A program made the translations under genes and the position numbers. The notes under the pieces are model-generated. The model made no database searches, was not told where the DNA came from, and was given only the letters and a program-made list of their open reading frames with translations. A stretch of DNA of 64,000 bases, from positions 165,533,941-165,597,940 of the forward strand of contig CM024755.1 in the NCBI GenBank assembly GCA_014218235.1, written 5' to 3'. Of this stretch, positions 45,517 through 56,095 are shown piece after piece; the stretch's first letter is position 1, and each line of letters starts with the position of its first letter. The stretch comes from Colocasia esculenta. Taxonomy: Eukaryota; Streptophyta; Magnoliopsida; Alismatales; Araceae.

Positions 45517-46421
45517 ATGGCTCCGCGTAGGCGTAGGCAGGCCAGAGAGCTGATGGAGCAGTAGGGTGAGTTAGACATGCCAGCACCGGGTCAGGTCCAG
45601 GAGGATGGGTCAGCAGAGGAGTCTGTGGCACAGCCTCAGGAGGCGACTGCAGCGGCAACAACGGGTGAGCAGCAGCAGCAGTGGTACCAACCCCCAACAC
45701 AACATTATGCAGATTGGTTCCCTATGGCCGAGCAGTTTTTTCAGGACCATATTCCAGGGGACATGGTAGCTAGGGCATATGGCAGCGGGAGGTTAGCCGC
45801 TAGTACCTCCCCCAGCAGTACAAAAGCAGTAGGCAGATCCACAGGTGGAGTAGCCAGTAGTTCAGCAGGCGTCGGGTACTGGGAGTACCCGGGTCGGTAA
45901 GAGGAGGACGACTGTCACTGAGGACAGGACTGCCCTTTTGAAGAGGTTTTTGTGTCTCCGACCGCCGATGTTCTATGGTGACTACGACCCAGACAGAGCT
46001 GAGAGTTGGACATACGAGTTGGAGCGTACGTTCGAGACCATGGAGTGCACCGATGAGGATCAGGTCAGATTGGTAGTGTATCAACTCAAGGGGCCAGGTG
46101 GTGGAGAGTTCAGAGGCAGACACACTTCCCAGGGCAACGTTTGGATCAGATTTCTTGGCAGCGGTTTTTGGAGGTCTTCCACTGTGAGTATTTTTCCGAT
46201 TATGCTCGGCGTGAGAGACGAGACCAGTTCCATGAGTTGGTTCAGGGTGATCTGACGGTTGCTCAGTATCACCAGAGGTTTATCAGGTTGTTGAGGCATG
46301 TTCCTTATGTTGCCGGCAGTGAGCAGGCTTGTGCAGATAGGTTTATTACAGGACTAAGGCCAGATTTGAGGTGGGGTGTGACTGCCCACATGTGTGCCAC
46401 TTTGGGAGTGGCAGTGGCTAA
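45517..46421 (+). pseudogene. GyG gag, first part, several stops
   Basis: ATG at 45517 follows GTGTGCCGTGCAG and begins MAPRRRRQARELMEQ, then TAG (CAG mutated). It goes on with a Gln/Ala-rich N-terminus (EEQQ-type, about residues 20-70). After a frameshift near 45810-45930 the capsid domain follows: LKRFLCLRPPMFYGDYDPD, AESWTYELERTFETMECT, QVRLVVYQLKG, then after another shift near 46100 SWQRFLEVFHCEYFSDYARR, FHELVQGDLTVAQYHQRFIRL and ADRFITGLRPDLRWGV. It is cut at 46421 by the solo copia LTR and resumes at 48062. Confidence 0.88.
46417..46421. other. Target site duplication GCTAA (left copy) of solo copia LTR
   Basis: GCTAA precedes TGTTGGGATC and recurs at 48057-48061, after which gag resumes (AAGGCCATCGCC). 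Confidence 0.93.
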
Positions 46422-46671
46422 TGTTGGGATCGGATAGGTGACTGAATCTATGTTAATTATGAATGTGTGTGTATGGCAGCAGAATTAAAACGAGTGACAC
46501 ACACAATTCAATTAGATCAAGTTGTGGTGTGTGAGTATAGAGTGAAATGAGACAACAAACCACAAGCAAACCACTATGCATAGAGGATTTTAAGGTGGTT
46601 CGGAGAACACAATTTGTGTCTCCTATGTCCATCTACCCACGACGGAGGAACCACTAACTCAAGTACGTACA

Positions 46672-46830
46672 AACTGGAGCACGACGACTCCAAACCCTCT
46701 GAGTACGACGACTCAAAGAAACACCTAGGAGATAGGCACAACGACCTACTCCACAGACCACTTGTGAGTTCAATGACTCACAAGCAATTGAGCACGACGG
46801 CTCAAACACCAGAGCACTACGGCTCCAAAC
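46672..46830. repeat. CACGACGGCTC-like short repeats in copia LTR
   Basis: Variants GAGCACGACGACTCCAAA, GAGTACGACGACTCAAAG, GAGCACGACGGCTCAAAC and GAGCACTACGGCTCCAAA are partly self-complementary (GAGC...GCTC) and lie in the transcribed R/U5 part on the minus strand. Confidence 0.7.
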
Positions 46831-47221
46831 CCTGAGCATACTGTGCTCAAAACCTTTGGACCACGATGGATCTAAGTTCTGCTAGAACAAGCTCAATTAG
46901 AGAGTAAATCCTCTAGCATGATCTATCTCAATACAATGATGAAAAAGAACAAATAGAATTAGATGATCTGTGTAGAACGCATACACAGATCACACACAAA
47001 GAAAGTGTCAACTAGATGAATTACAGACTCAAAAACATTTCTTCTAGCTTTTCAGATATGTCTTCATCGGCAGGAACTTCTTCTATCACAGACTCCTCCT
47101 CTTCTTCTCCTTCTTCTTCCTAGCGGCGCTGCTCTGCTCCCCTTCTAGACGTAGATGCCTTTTTCCTGCTCTACTATTTTCTCTTATGTTCTTTTTTCTT
47201 TGCTACAGATGAGATCGAGCC

Positions 47222-47228
47222 TTATATA
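47222..47228 (-). promoter_or_regulatory. TATA box of solo copia LTR
   Basis: The minus strand reads GCTATATAAGGC. The GTCGAC array lies 200-600 bases upstream on that strand. Confidence 0.6.
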
Positions 47229-47429
47229 GCTACTCGTAGTCCATATACGTGAAGAGGATGTGCACAGAACTTAGACTGCACCCTGGGCTGCCACACGTCC
47301 AAAAGGTACTTTACCATATTGCCACTTGGATGAGATGGCATTTTGGTAATTATGAAATCTCCCATAAAGTTCTCAGAAAGAGATCACAGTCGTTGGATAT
47401 GATGCTTTGTACGATTCTGGGTTGTATAC

Positions 47430-47832
47430 AAAAGTGAGTCGACTCTAGTCTCCAAGAGAGTCGACACTACTGACCAATCCCCAAAAGCATCTCATTGGCA
47501 GAACACTAGTGTCGACTTGACATACCACTAGTGTCGACCTGATCAACAGGTAGAGTCGACCTGATCAACAGGTAGAGTCGACCTGATTAACAGGCAGAGT
47601 CGACCTCCTGTGAATTCCTCTAAAACTGGTTCACTGGATGGATGCTAGTGTCGACCTCATATCTAAATAGAGTAGACACTACTGACCAATTTCTCTTCAG
47701 AAACTTGCTGAGCAGATTATGTGTGTCGACCTATTTGTCAAATGGAGTCGACACTGCTGTGACATTTTCTTCAGGAGTTTGCTAGGCAGTCTTGTAGAGT
47801 CGACCTGTCTGTCAACTAGAGTCGACCTACTT
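47430..47832. repeat. GTCGAC word array in copia LTR U3
   Basis: About 14 GTCGAC sites (palindromic) lie in 400 bases, in contexts AGAGTCGACCTG, TAGTGTCGACCT and GAGTCGACACTACTG. The 23-base unit ATCAACAGGTAGAGTCGACC type is repeated in tandem at 47538-47605. It lies upstream of the minus-strand TATA box. Confidence 0.9.
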
Positions 47833-48061
47833 TTAAAAAATTCTGTAAACCTGTATAAATAAAGAGTAGACCATCAAAACATGTCATTAGCAGTAAGATA
47901 TGAAATATTAACTATCAAGAACATATTGTTTGAGCATTATTGTAATTCATTCAATATGTACAATATGTCATCATCAAAATCAAAGTATGAGTGATGTTCA
48001 TTGGTCATCATTGAAAGATCATCACTAAGAAATTCCAATACACACTCAACACAACAGCTAA

Positions 48062-48625
48062 GGCCATCGCCTTGGAGAGAGACCTGGCAGCCCCAGCAGC
48101 AGCAGCAGCAGCAAGACCAGGGAGGAGCTTCCTCCAAGACTACGCCGTACCAGCATCCCGCAGGTAGTCATTGTAGGGCGACTTCTTCTTCTTCGGGCTT
48201 AGGCAGTTCAGGCAGTTCCGGTTTGCGCTTGAGGTTCAAGCAAATGACCACTCGTGGGGGTGGTCGGGGCAAGCAGCAGAAGCGTCAGTCGAGGTTTGCT
48301 GAGCAGTCGGTCTAGCAGGGAGCTTAGCAGGGCAGGCAGGAAGTGACCTGTTACACTTGCGGCTTACCAGGCCACTACAGGAGAGATTGCCGGATGGGGC
48401 AAGTCCAGCAGCCACAGCAGCCAGTGCAATACACTCAGCCGTTGCCGCAGTACCAGTACCCTCCATAGCAGTAGGCACCCCGTCAGCAGTAGCAGGGGCA
48501 ATACCATTTGCAGCCTCAGCAGTTTCAGCAGCATTAGCAGCCTCAGCAGTTTCAGCCATACCACCAGCAACAACAGTTTCCATAGCACCAGCAGCCGCTG
48601 TGTGATGGTCCTCGCCGTTCAGGTC
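48062..48625 (+). pseudogene. GyG gag, second part, with CCHC knuckle and Gln-rich tail
   Basis: After the solo LTR gag continues KAIALERDLA, then frames shift. The knuckle CYTCGLPGHYRRDC lies at about 48350-48391. A Gln-rich linker follows (QVQQPQQPVQYTQPLPQYQY) with five TAG stops, each replacing CAG. It is cut near 48625 by the Gy2 LTR. Zinc-knuckle RNA binding is the known role. Confidence 0.82.
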
Positions 48626-50693
48626 TGTTAACCCAATAACGTGCCCAACACGACTCTGCCTCCCGCGATCGGGCCGAATCCTCGCAAGGGATATCAATCG
48701 CATATGTCTGTGGAAACATAAAGAAACATGCTGAACACACATAAGATACCATTATCCACATATATTCACATCAATGTACATATTCAGTTCCACACATAAG
48801 TCATTAAACAAGCACAACAGTCTGGGACAAAACCCCAACGCTCCATAAGTAAAAGACATTACTCTGTTGGTGGTGTAGGCCCAACTCCACTACGGTGCGG
48901 TCCCGAACTAGAAGAGGGACGAGAACCCTCCTGCTCTCCTTCACCTGGAAGAAGAAGGGGTGAGCCTCACAAGTCACTAGCTCAGTAGGGTAACTCCCCC
49001 AAAGCCGATAAACACAATAAGCAACATATATAATATGTAAAGCTATAAAGCAATTATCATGTATCAATGCCTACGCATGATGCTACAACTGTAAGTAAGT
49101 AAACAACAAACCACAACACGTACAAGCTACAAAAGGGTACGCCGCACACGAGTCGCGAAGACTGGTTCACGACACTAGCCACAGAATCGGACAAACAACA
49201 CAAGTCCACCTCTCAGTCTTGCAGCCACGGACGAAAGGTCCAACTACCGCTCCACCTCAACAAGACAAGAATTTTGGAGACAACTAACACTACTCCTGCA
49301 GACTACACAGCTGCAGGCCAAAGCCTGACACCTTTAGGGACTCCGGCCGAGAACCCTAAAGTGAGGCACTGGAAACATGATTAGCTGGGGACTAGTACGT
49401 CTACCGATGTCTGTCTTTCAACCACGAGCACGCTACAAGCGACCGCACACCTACAAACACGTGTCGCTGCCCATTATCGTCTTTCCCTCAGCCGAACGTA
49501 CAACTCAAACTCAGGAGTGAGGGTGTCTAGGAAGACGACACAAACCTCGACGGTACGCACTGTACAGGGACAAACCCCGAGCACCTGGTGTTGGGAAGCT
49601 GACTGGAGAGTAACCTCGGAAGGCGTTATGACCCAACTTGCTATGCACACATTTCCACACAAAACCTCTTGTTATCAACCATGATACGAGTCAACACAAC
49701 CTATACGAGTCCTACATTGCCTTGCCAATACAGCCCAAGCAGTGTGGGCCAGGAACCAGACAGACTGGCCACATAACATTTGTGCTTGGGTGGCCACATT
49801 TCAAAACGCGTCCAACACAGTGGACGTTTTCATAAGGCTGAATCGCGTCGGAATTACCTGACACCTTAAAGAGTGAATCGCGTCGTCTGAGTCCGTCGCC
49901 TTTCAGGTGACAGAACTCAGACTTAAACCTCCATTCCGGAAATCCTCCTAAATTCCCATACATGTAAATAAAGCAGGTAACCAGCATGTAAATGAAACCC
50001 TAAGTAGGATCTCTACCCTCTATACATAATTTCCACCTAGAAAACTGTAAACCCTAATCCATTCAAACCACGGGAGAGAAAATAGGGCAAAGTTCCCCTA
50101 CATGTGAGTGAAACGCGAATCCGACAATATCCCAGCGTTCCCCGCGCTCCGAAGCACCTCCTCGCGTCGGAATCACGCCGAACGGACTCCAATTGGCCGG
50201 AAATCTCCTAAAATCTCCTTCAAAACCACAACAGAGCTCTCCCCAATTGAACAATGCGAATGCACTGTTCGGCCAAGGGGTGGAGCTCAAAACACAGAGG
50301 GTTTAATCGTGTCGTGTCTTCCCGCCATGTTTATAAATGCGTCCGACATCGGCGACGCCTTTAAGCCCTGACGTCCCTGCATGCGCCATGCGGCGCGCAT
50401 GCAGCGGTGCCCATGCACAGTGGTCGAAAGTCGCGTCCTTGCAGGTTGACGCGTTATAATCAGAATTGCGTCAGTTAAGAGGATGCGTTCAACTAAGGGA
50501 CGTGTCGTCTGTGTTAGACGGGTTCTTAGTAAACCCGGCAGAGGCCTGTTTTGAGCTGAGACGCTCAGCCCTCCAGCCTCCCACCTACACCATAACCTGT
50601 AAAAGCATATGCAGACCTACATGGTCTACCAATGGGCCACACACTGGCCTCCGAAATCCGGTAAACCACGATCCGAACATACCAGATATTACA
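48626..50693 (-). mobile_element. 3' LTR of Gy2 (about 2.07 kb)
   Basis: On the minus strand it starts TGTAATATCTGG at 50693, right after the PPT-like region. The end is taken as GGGTTAACA at 48626; this end is uncertain by some tens of bases. It holds GCGTCG/ACGCGA words upstream of the leader (50110-50520) and downstream (49795-49900). An acceptor-like TTCTTCTTCCAG|GTGAAG ends at 48945, after a TGAGC...GCTCACCCC inverted repeat (48955-48995). No ORF is credible. Confidence 0.75.
49795..50520. repeat. GCGTCG / GACGC words in Gy2 LTR
   Basis: Two clusters. 49805-49900 has AACGCGTCCAAC, AATCGCGTCGG, AATCGCGTCGTC and TCCGTCGCC. 50110-50520 has AAACGCGAATCC, CTCGCGTCGGAATC, AATCGTGTCGTG, ATGCGTCCGACATCGGCGACGCC, TTGACGCGTT, TTGCGTCAG and GATGCGTTC. 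The same word type recurs in both clusters. Confidence 0.7.
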
Positions 50694-50791
50694 TTACTAT
50701 CACCTAAAAATAATTTCGTCCTCGAAATTAAAGCATAAGCGTAAACACAGTTCAACATGTATGCAACTATCACCTAAAAAGAATTTAACGC

Positions 50792-52350
50792 TTACTTAAA
50801 CAAGTATGGATACGTCTTGTACATTTCTTCGGCCAACTCCCAAGCATCTTCACCACCTTGCCTGTTTTCCCATCTGATCTTTACTAACTCAATATCCTTA
50901 TTTCTTAATTTCTGTGTTCAGCGGCCTGTAATCATCATGGGATACTCCGTCATGGACATATCCGGCTTCAAATCATCCCTCTGATAGCTGACTACCTGGG
51001 TGGGGTCACGAATGTACCTTCTTAACATTGAGACGTGAAATACGTCGTGTGCATCTGTGAAATCTGCTGGAAGCTCCAATCTGTATGTCATCTCTCCAAT
51101 TCTTTCCACAATCTGAAACGGACCCACATACCTGGGACTCAACTTGCCCTTCTTGCTGAACCTCATCACACCTTTGGTTGGAGAAACCCTAAAAAACACA
51201 TAGTCACCAACCTTGAACTGTAGGGGCCTACGCCGTGTATCCGCATAACTCTTTTGCCTGCTTTGCGCCGTTTGAAGTTTTTCTTGGATGCACTTTACCA
51301 TTTCTGCATATTCCTGTACCATTTCTCGTCCTATCACCTGCCTCTCACCCACTTCATGCCAATTTAGCGGTGTTCTGCAAGGTCTTCCATATAGTGCTTC
51401 ATACGGTGCCATACCGATGCTTGCATGATAACTATTGTTATAGGAAAACTCAACCATGCCTAAGTGCTGCTCCCAACCGCCTCCCCAAACCAAACAATAA
51501 GCTCGTAACATATCTTCAATAGTCTGGATCGTCCTCTCCGTCTGACCGTCTGTTTGGGGATGATACGCCGAACTGTACCTCAACTGGGTGCCAATAACCC
51601 TCTGCAAACTCCTCCAAAATCCGGAGGTAAACCTGGGATCTCTATCTGAAACAATAGTGACCGGAATACCATGTAACGGTACAATTCTATCCACATATAA
51701 CATGGCCAACCTGTCCACTGCCCATGACATGCTCACTGCTAACAATCTGCATACTTTTGTCAATCTATCAACAAAAACCCATATACCATTATGTCCTGAT
51801 GTTGTCCTGGGCAGACCTGCAACAAAATCTATTGCTATGTCATCCCACTTCCACTGCGGTATCGGTAAGGGCTGCAACAAACCACCTGGCCTTTGATGCT
51901 CCGCTTTAACCTGCTGGCATATCAAACATCTTGCTATAAACTCTGCTATTTCTTTATTCATACTTGGCCACCAAAAGTATTTCTTCAAATCTTGATACAT
52001 CTTGGTGCTTCCTGGGTGAATGGTATACCTAGACCGATGTGCCTCTTCCACACTTTCTGCTTCACCCCAGCTTCACTTGGAACATACAACTTGTGTCTAA
52101 ACCGACCACACAATCATCATTTATGGAGACATCCTCCATCTTCACAATCTCAGCCAAATTCTCATCTACCTTTTGTGCTTCTATTATCTGCCAATACAAA
52201 GAAGGTTCCACCATACTACTGGCTAGCACTGCTCGCTGTTGGCTACTTGGAACAAATAAAGGGTTTTCTGCTACATCTTCATATAGCTTCCATTCTCTTA
52301 TCATCATGTGACTTATCACTGCCTTTCTACTCAATGCATTTGCTACCACA
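50792..52350 (-). pseudogene. Gy2 integrase
   Basis: The pol end TYPYLFK* is at 50792, with one TGA (CGA mutated) at about 50917. The HHCC part is RYTIHPGSTKMYQDLKKYF ... CLICQQVKAEH. The core is AIDFVAGLPRTTSGH (Asp), TIVSDRDPRFTSGF (Asp) and HPQTDGQTERTIQTIEDML (Glu), so all three catalytic residues are present. The C-terminal part has FKVGDYVFFRVSPTKGVMRF and GKLSPRYVGPFQIVERIG. A frameshift near 52055 separates it from an upstream segment (EKSLRY-type, to 52349). The 50918-52051 block is the best preserved integrase in the window. Confidence 0.93.
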
Positions 52351-52975
52351 TTAGCTCTACCCAGTTGTTATGCTAAGCTGAAATCATAATCCTTCAAGTA
52401 TTCCATCCATCTATGCTGCCTCAAATTCAACTTTCTGCGAGAAGATATACTTCAAGCTCTTGTGGTCCGTGAAAATTTCAAACCTTTCACCATACAAGTA
52501 ATGCCTCCAAATCTTCAATGCAAACACAACCGCTGTCAATTCCAAATCATGTGTGGGGTAATTCTCTTCATGCCGCTTCAATTGCCTGGATGCATGCGCC
52601 ACAACCTTCCCACGTTGCATTAACACAGCTCCAAGTCCTCTCCTGGATGTATCTGTGTACAACACAAAGCCACCTTGGCCTGATGGTATCTCTAATATTG
52701 GAGCTGAAGTGAGCCGCTTCCTCAATTCCATGAAACTAAGCCTGCACTCGGATGACCATACAAACGGTACACCCTTCTTGGTAAGCCTCGTCATTGGTGC
52801 CGCAATCTTAGAGAAATCTTGGATAAATCGTCTGTAGTAACCTGCCAAACCAAGAAAACTCCTAATCTCGGGCACTGACCTTGGTTCCTCCCATTTCATG
52901 ATAACTTCCACTTTAGCTGGATCCACTGAAACACCCTCACCTGAAATGACATGTCCCAAAAACTGAACTTCTCTT
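52351..52975 (-). pseudogene. Gy2 RNase H and RT end
   Basis: GHVISGEGVSVDPAKVEVI, IRSFLGLAGYYRRFI and the RNase H motifs VLYTDTSRRGLGAVLM, THDLELTAVVFALKIW and FTDHKSLKYIFSQK are open from 52959 to 52411. A frameshift near 52410 leads to MVANALSRK-type sequence. The right side is interrupted by the hAT MITE at 52976-53433, and the RT continues beyond it without loss of frame. Confidence 0.92.
52968..52975. other. Target site duplication CTTCTCTT (left copy) of hAT MITE
   Basis: CTTCTCTT is repeated at 53434-53441. The 8-bp length is diagnostic for hAT. Confidence 0.95.
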
Positions 52976-53433
52976 TAGGGCTATTCAGAATTCTTTTCAA
53001 ACCGAAAAACCGAATCGAACCGACCGGTTCGGTTCGGTTTGGGATCCTACACAGTTCAGTTCGGTTTCACTTTCTGAAACTGAATAAACCGAATATATAC
53101 ATTATTAGTATAAAACAAACTCAAACGAACCGTAGCGCGGTTGGTTTGCGCATGCAACAAGCCGCCTGCGTTGGTCCGGGTTCGAAACTCAACTCTTGCA
53201 GCACGTTTTTTTGTCAAAAAGATGAGAATTTCTGTAAAAATATATGGCGGAGCAAGGATTCGAACACTTGACCACCGAGAGGAACCGTCCGCGCCTTAGC
53301 CACTGAGGCATGCGCGAACTTCTGATATAGATGATATAAGAATTCGGTTTAAACCGAACAGAACCGAACCTTGAGATTCGGTTTGGCCAAAAAAAGAGCC
53401 AACCCGAACCGAACCGAACCGTGTTCACCCCTA
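52976..53433. mobile_element. hAT-type MITE, 458 bp, inside Gy2 pol
   Basis: The ends are TAGGGCTATTCA and, inverted, TAGGGGTGAACAC, and the TSD is CTTCTCTT. Subterminal regions are dense in CCGAACCGAACC and GGTTCGGTT. The centre (53120-53330) contains no transposase. Removing it with one duplication restores WLREV to QFLGHVI exactly, so it landed in an intact RT frame. Confidence 0.95.
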
Positions 53434-53441
53434 CTTCTCTT

Positions 53442-54401
53442 AACCAGAATTCACACTTACTGAATTTTGCAAATAACTGGTGCTCCCTTAATGTCTGCAA
53501 TGTGATCCTCAAATGAGCTGCATGTTCTTCTTCTGAAGATGAATACACTAAAATATCTTCTATGAAGACCACAATAAATCGATCTAGGTATGGGTGAAAA
53601 ATCTTGTTCATCAAATTCATGAAAGCTGCAGGTGCATTGGTTAGCCCAAATGACATAACCACAAACTCATAATGCCTATACCTGGTCCTAAATGCCGTCT
53701 TGTCAATGTCTTCTTCCCGGATCCTTAATTGATGATACCTCGACCTCAAATCTATCTTGGAGAACACTCTTGCTGACTGCAATTGATCAAACAGATCATC
53801 AATCCGTAGAAGTGGATACCTATTTTTTATTGTAACCTGATTCAAATGGCGGTAATCAATGCACATTCTCATACTGCCATCCTTCTTTCTTACAAACAAA
53901 ACTGGTGCTCCCCATGGTGAATGACTTGGCCGAATAAAACCTTTCTCAAGTAGCTCTTGTAATTGTTTCTTCAACTCTTTCAATTCTACTGGTGTTATTC
54001 TGTAAGGTGCCTTGGAAATGGGCATACTGCCCGACTGTAACTCTACGGTGAAATCCACCTCTCTATGTGGTGCCGACCCCGGTAGCTCATCCAGAAACAC
54101 ATAAGTAAACTCCCTCACCACTGGTACCATATCCACCGTTTTACCTACCTCAACCAAACTAACATATGCCAAATAGGCTACACACCCTGCATTAACCAAT
54201 TTCCTAGCCTTAAAGGGCATAAATGATAAATTTAGGGGTATAGAATGGCATACCTTGAAATTCAAACACATCCCCTCCTGGATGGCTGAACCTTACTCTC
54301 TTCTTTCTGCAATCAACAACTACCCCATATGCTTGCAACCAATCCATGCCTAGTATCACATCATACTCTTTCAACTGCAGTGCATACAATCTAGCTGGCA
54401 A
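53442..54401 (-). pseudogene. Gy2 reverse transcriptase and protease end, FIDD changed to FIED
   Basis: The RT reads APYRITPVELKELKKQL, GFIRPSHSPWGAPVLFVRKK, MCIDYRHLNQVTIKNRYPL, MSFGLTNAPAAFMNLM, then VVFIEDILVYSS in place of FIDD, so one catalytic Asp is Glu. The frame is open from 54271 to the MITE. Before it come DVILGMDWLQAYG and DCRKKRV of the protease tail (54401-54210), with a frameshift near 54235. The RT continues after the MITE. Confidence 0.93.
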
Positions 54402-54700
54402 TTAATTTCCTTGAATCATAACAGGAACCTCATCCAAATAGCATGTAGTAAGCATAAAATCCCCGGAAGAGACCTCTACTACAAGCTCACACTGCCTCTC
54501 CTCAAATGGATGCACCATACTATCAATAAAGTCTTTCGAAATAAAGGAATGGGATGCACCTGGATCAATTAATGTTCTAGCTGAAAATTCAAGAAGAGGT
54601 ATAATACCTTCTATCAAATTCGACGCCTCCGCTTGAGCCCTTGTAATCGCCATCACACGTCCTCGTCCTCCTCCTCTTTGGTAAGGCATGCCTCTACTAC
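54402..54700 (-). pseudogene. Gy2 protease
   Basis: RGRVMAITRAQAEASNLIEG and ARTLIDPGASHSFISKDFI carry the aspartic protease site as DPG, a form common in this gypsy group. The frame ends at a TAA (about 54402) where EVPVMIQGN would continue to LPARLYALQLKEYD. It joins the gag knuckle region at its 5' side. Confidence 0.9.
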
Positions 54701-55023
54701 GCTCAGCTGAAAACTACTGTTGTGGCTGCTGCTGTGGTACCCCTATACCATAGCTAGCTCTTCTCGGATAAGGACAATTCCTTGCCAAATGCCCCGGCTG
54801 ATCACAATTGTAACACTTGAATTCTACGAGTTGCCTTGTTGTGCTTTGCTGCGATTCCTCCACCTCCAGTTTATAACCTCTACCTTGCTGAAATCCTTGC
54901 TACTTGCCACCTCCTCGGCCTCTAAATATCTTCTTTAACTTGTTTCCCCACTTGCCAAAGTCCGATGAAGAAGCTCCTCCCGAAGATGCCTTGCCCTTAC
55001 TAACACCCAGTGATTGTTGTGGA
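54701..55023 (-). pseudogene. Gy2 gag C-terminal fragment with CCHC knuckle
   Basis: Minus-strand CYNCDQPGHLARNC lies at 54826-54785, followed by a Gln-rich linker (GVPQQQPQQ) and preceded by basic RGGGKQQGFQQG-like sequence with stops. It ends at 55023 where the hAT element begins. The capsid domain is missing. Confidence 0.82.
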
Positions 55024-55349
55024 TAGGGATGTACAGTTTTCGGTTCAAATCGTTAAACCGAACCGAACAATTCGGTTCGGTTCGGTTTCACAACACAGTG
55101 TGTTGGGTCAACGGACTGAACCGAACCGAAGACCAAATTCTGGTTCGATCCGGGTTACTAAAAAAAAACTGAAATAAACCGTTTGACCCGAAAGAAGCAA
55201 TAGACCAACCCACAACCACTCAACTACGCACTACCCACGGCCGCCACGACCAAGTAACCCAACAGGCCAACAACACCCGATCTGTATTTGCCCTAAAGAC
55301 TTGGGAGGTGGCCCTGGGGTTGCTGCGGCGTTGCTTCCTGCGTGCTGCT

Positions 55350-55600
55350 GGGGGCTTCGAGCGGGAGGCTGCAGTAGCCAGCAGCCCTACGAGCAAGGGC
55401 CAAGAGGCAAACGACGACCAGAGGGACATTTCTTCTCCAGGCTTCGAGCGGGAGGCTGCAGCAGCCAGTGGCCTTGCAAGCAAGGGGCAAACGGCAGCCG
55501 GCAGGAGGTTTCTTCTCCGAGCTTTGAGTGGGAGGCTGCAGCAGCCAGCGGCCCTACGAGCAAGGGGCAAACGGCGGCCGACGGGAGGTTTTTTCTCTGG
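55350..55600. repeat. Three tandem 80-bp units in hAT leader
   Basis: Units open TTCGAGCGGGAGGCTGCAG (first two) and TTTGAGTGGGAGGCTGCAG (third), followed by CAGCCAGYGGCCYTRCRAGC and CAAGGGGCAAACGG. They are in register except for small gaps. Open frames on both strands result from the GC-rich composition. Confidence 0.85.
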
Positions 55601-55849
55601 GCAGATGACAGGTCGTCGGGATCTGATGACGGTGCACAGGAAGCTCAGGTAGTCGTCAATGCCGGCGTCGTAGACAAGACCAGGATCTAGTGCTGGGTTG
55701 GGGTCGAGCTGGCCAGAACCCATCGTCAGCGGGTTCGCTGGTTCACTTGGAATAGCTGCGGTCAGTGAGCTGTGGCTAGACCACAACAGACGGCGGAGAG
55801 GAAGCGGGGTTTGACGGCAGTGGACATGAGTCATGATCACGAGATCAGT

Positions 55850-56095
55850 TTCTCTCATCTCGATCTCTCTTTGTTCTGTCTCTCTCAGATCTCTCATACC
55901 CTCTCTCCCATGGCCACGATAGGCGGCGGCGACCGGTGAGCAGATCGGGGTTTGATGGCAGTGGACGTGAGTGATGGGGTCGGGTTCTCTGTCTCTATCT
56001 CTCTTTGTTCTATCTCTCTCAGACCCTCTCTATCTAATCTTTCTCAGATCCTCTCTCCCATGGCCACGACAGGCGGCGCGGCGGCGGCGAGGAAG
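55850..56095. repeat. Tandem duplication of about 125 bp in hAT leader
   Basis: The block CATCTCGATCTCTCTTTG ... CTCCCATGGCCACGA with CTCTCTCAGAT motifs at 55855-55930 recurs at 55985-56075 with the same order. It is strongly CT-rich. Confidence 0.75.

Larger units (their letters stand above)
46422..48056 (-). mobile_element. Solo copia LTR (1635 bp)
   Basis: It is bounded by TGTTG...CAACA, as in many copia LTRs, with TSD GCTAA. Minus orientation is supported by a TATA box on that strand (47222-47228) lying downstream of a GTCGAC word array (47430-47832), and by the end CCGATCCCAACA. The R/U5 part has CGACGACTC-type repeats (46672-46830 on plus: ACGACGACTC, CACGACGGCTC, CACTACGGCTC). No internal region, hence solo. 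No gene. Confidence 0.92.
48626..55023 (-). mobile_element. Ty3/gypsy retrotransposon Gy2, minus strand, 5' end lost
   Basis: On the minus strand the order is gag end, protease, RT (split by a hAT MITE), RNase H, integrase, PPT and 3' LTR (about 48626-50693). The 5' LTR, PBS and gag start are absent; the hAT fragment at 55024 takes their place. It is inserted into GyG gag. Stops are fewer than in Gy1 but the RT motif is altered, so it is inactive. The left boundary is approximate because no second LTR is available for comparison. Confidence 0.88.

Noticed and set aside
47430..47832. GTCGAC array as remains of cloning sites or vector sequence
   Set aside because: The sites are embedded in degenerate longer repeats inside a copia LTR with a genuine 5-bp TSD; nothing resembles vector.
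48357..48605. Ala/Pro-rich plus-strand ORF and Leu-rich minus-strand ORFs
   Set aside because: They are out-of-frame readings of the CAG-rich GyG gag tail.
55220..55897. 225-codon minus-strand ORF across the hAT leader
   Set aside because: It is produced by three tandem GC-rich 80-bp units, with no domain, and lies antisense to the transposase.
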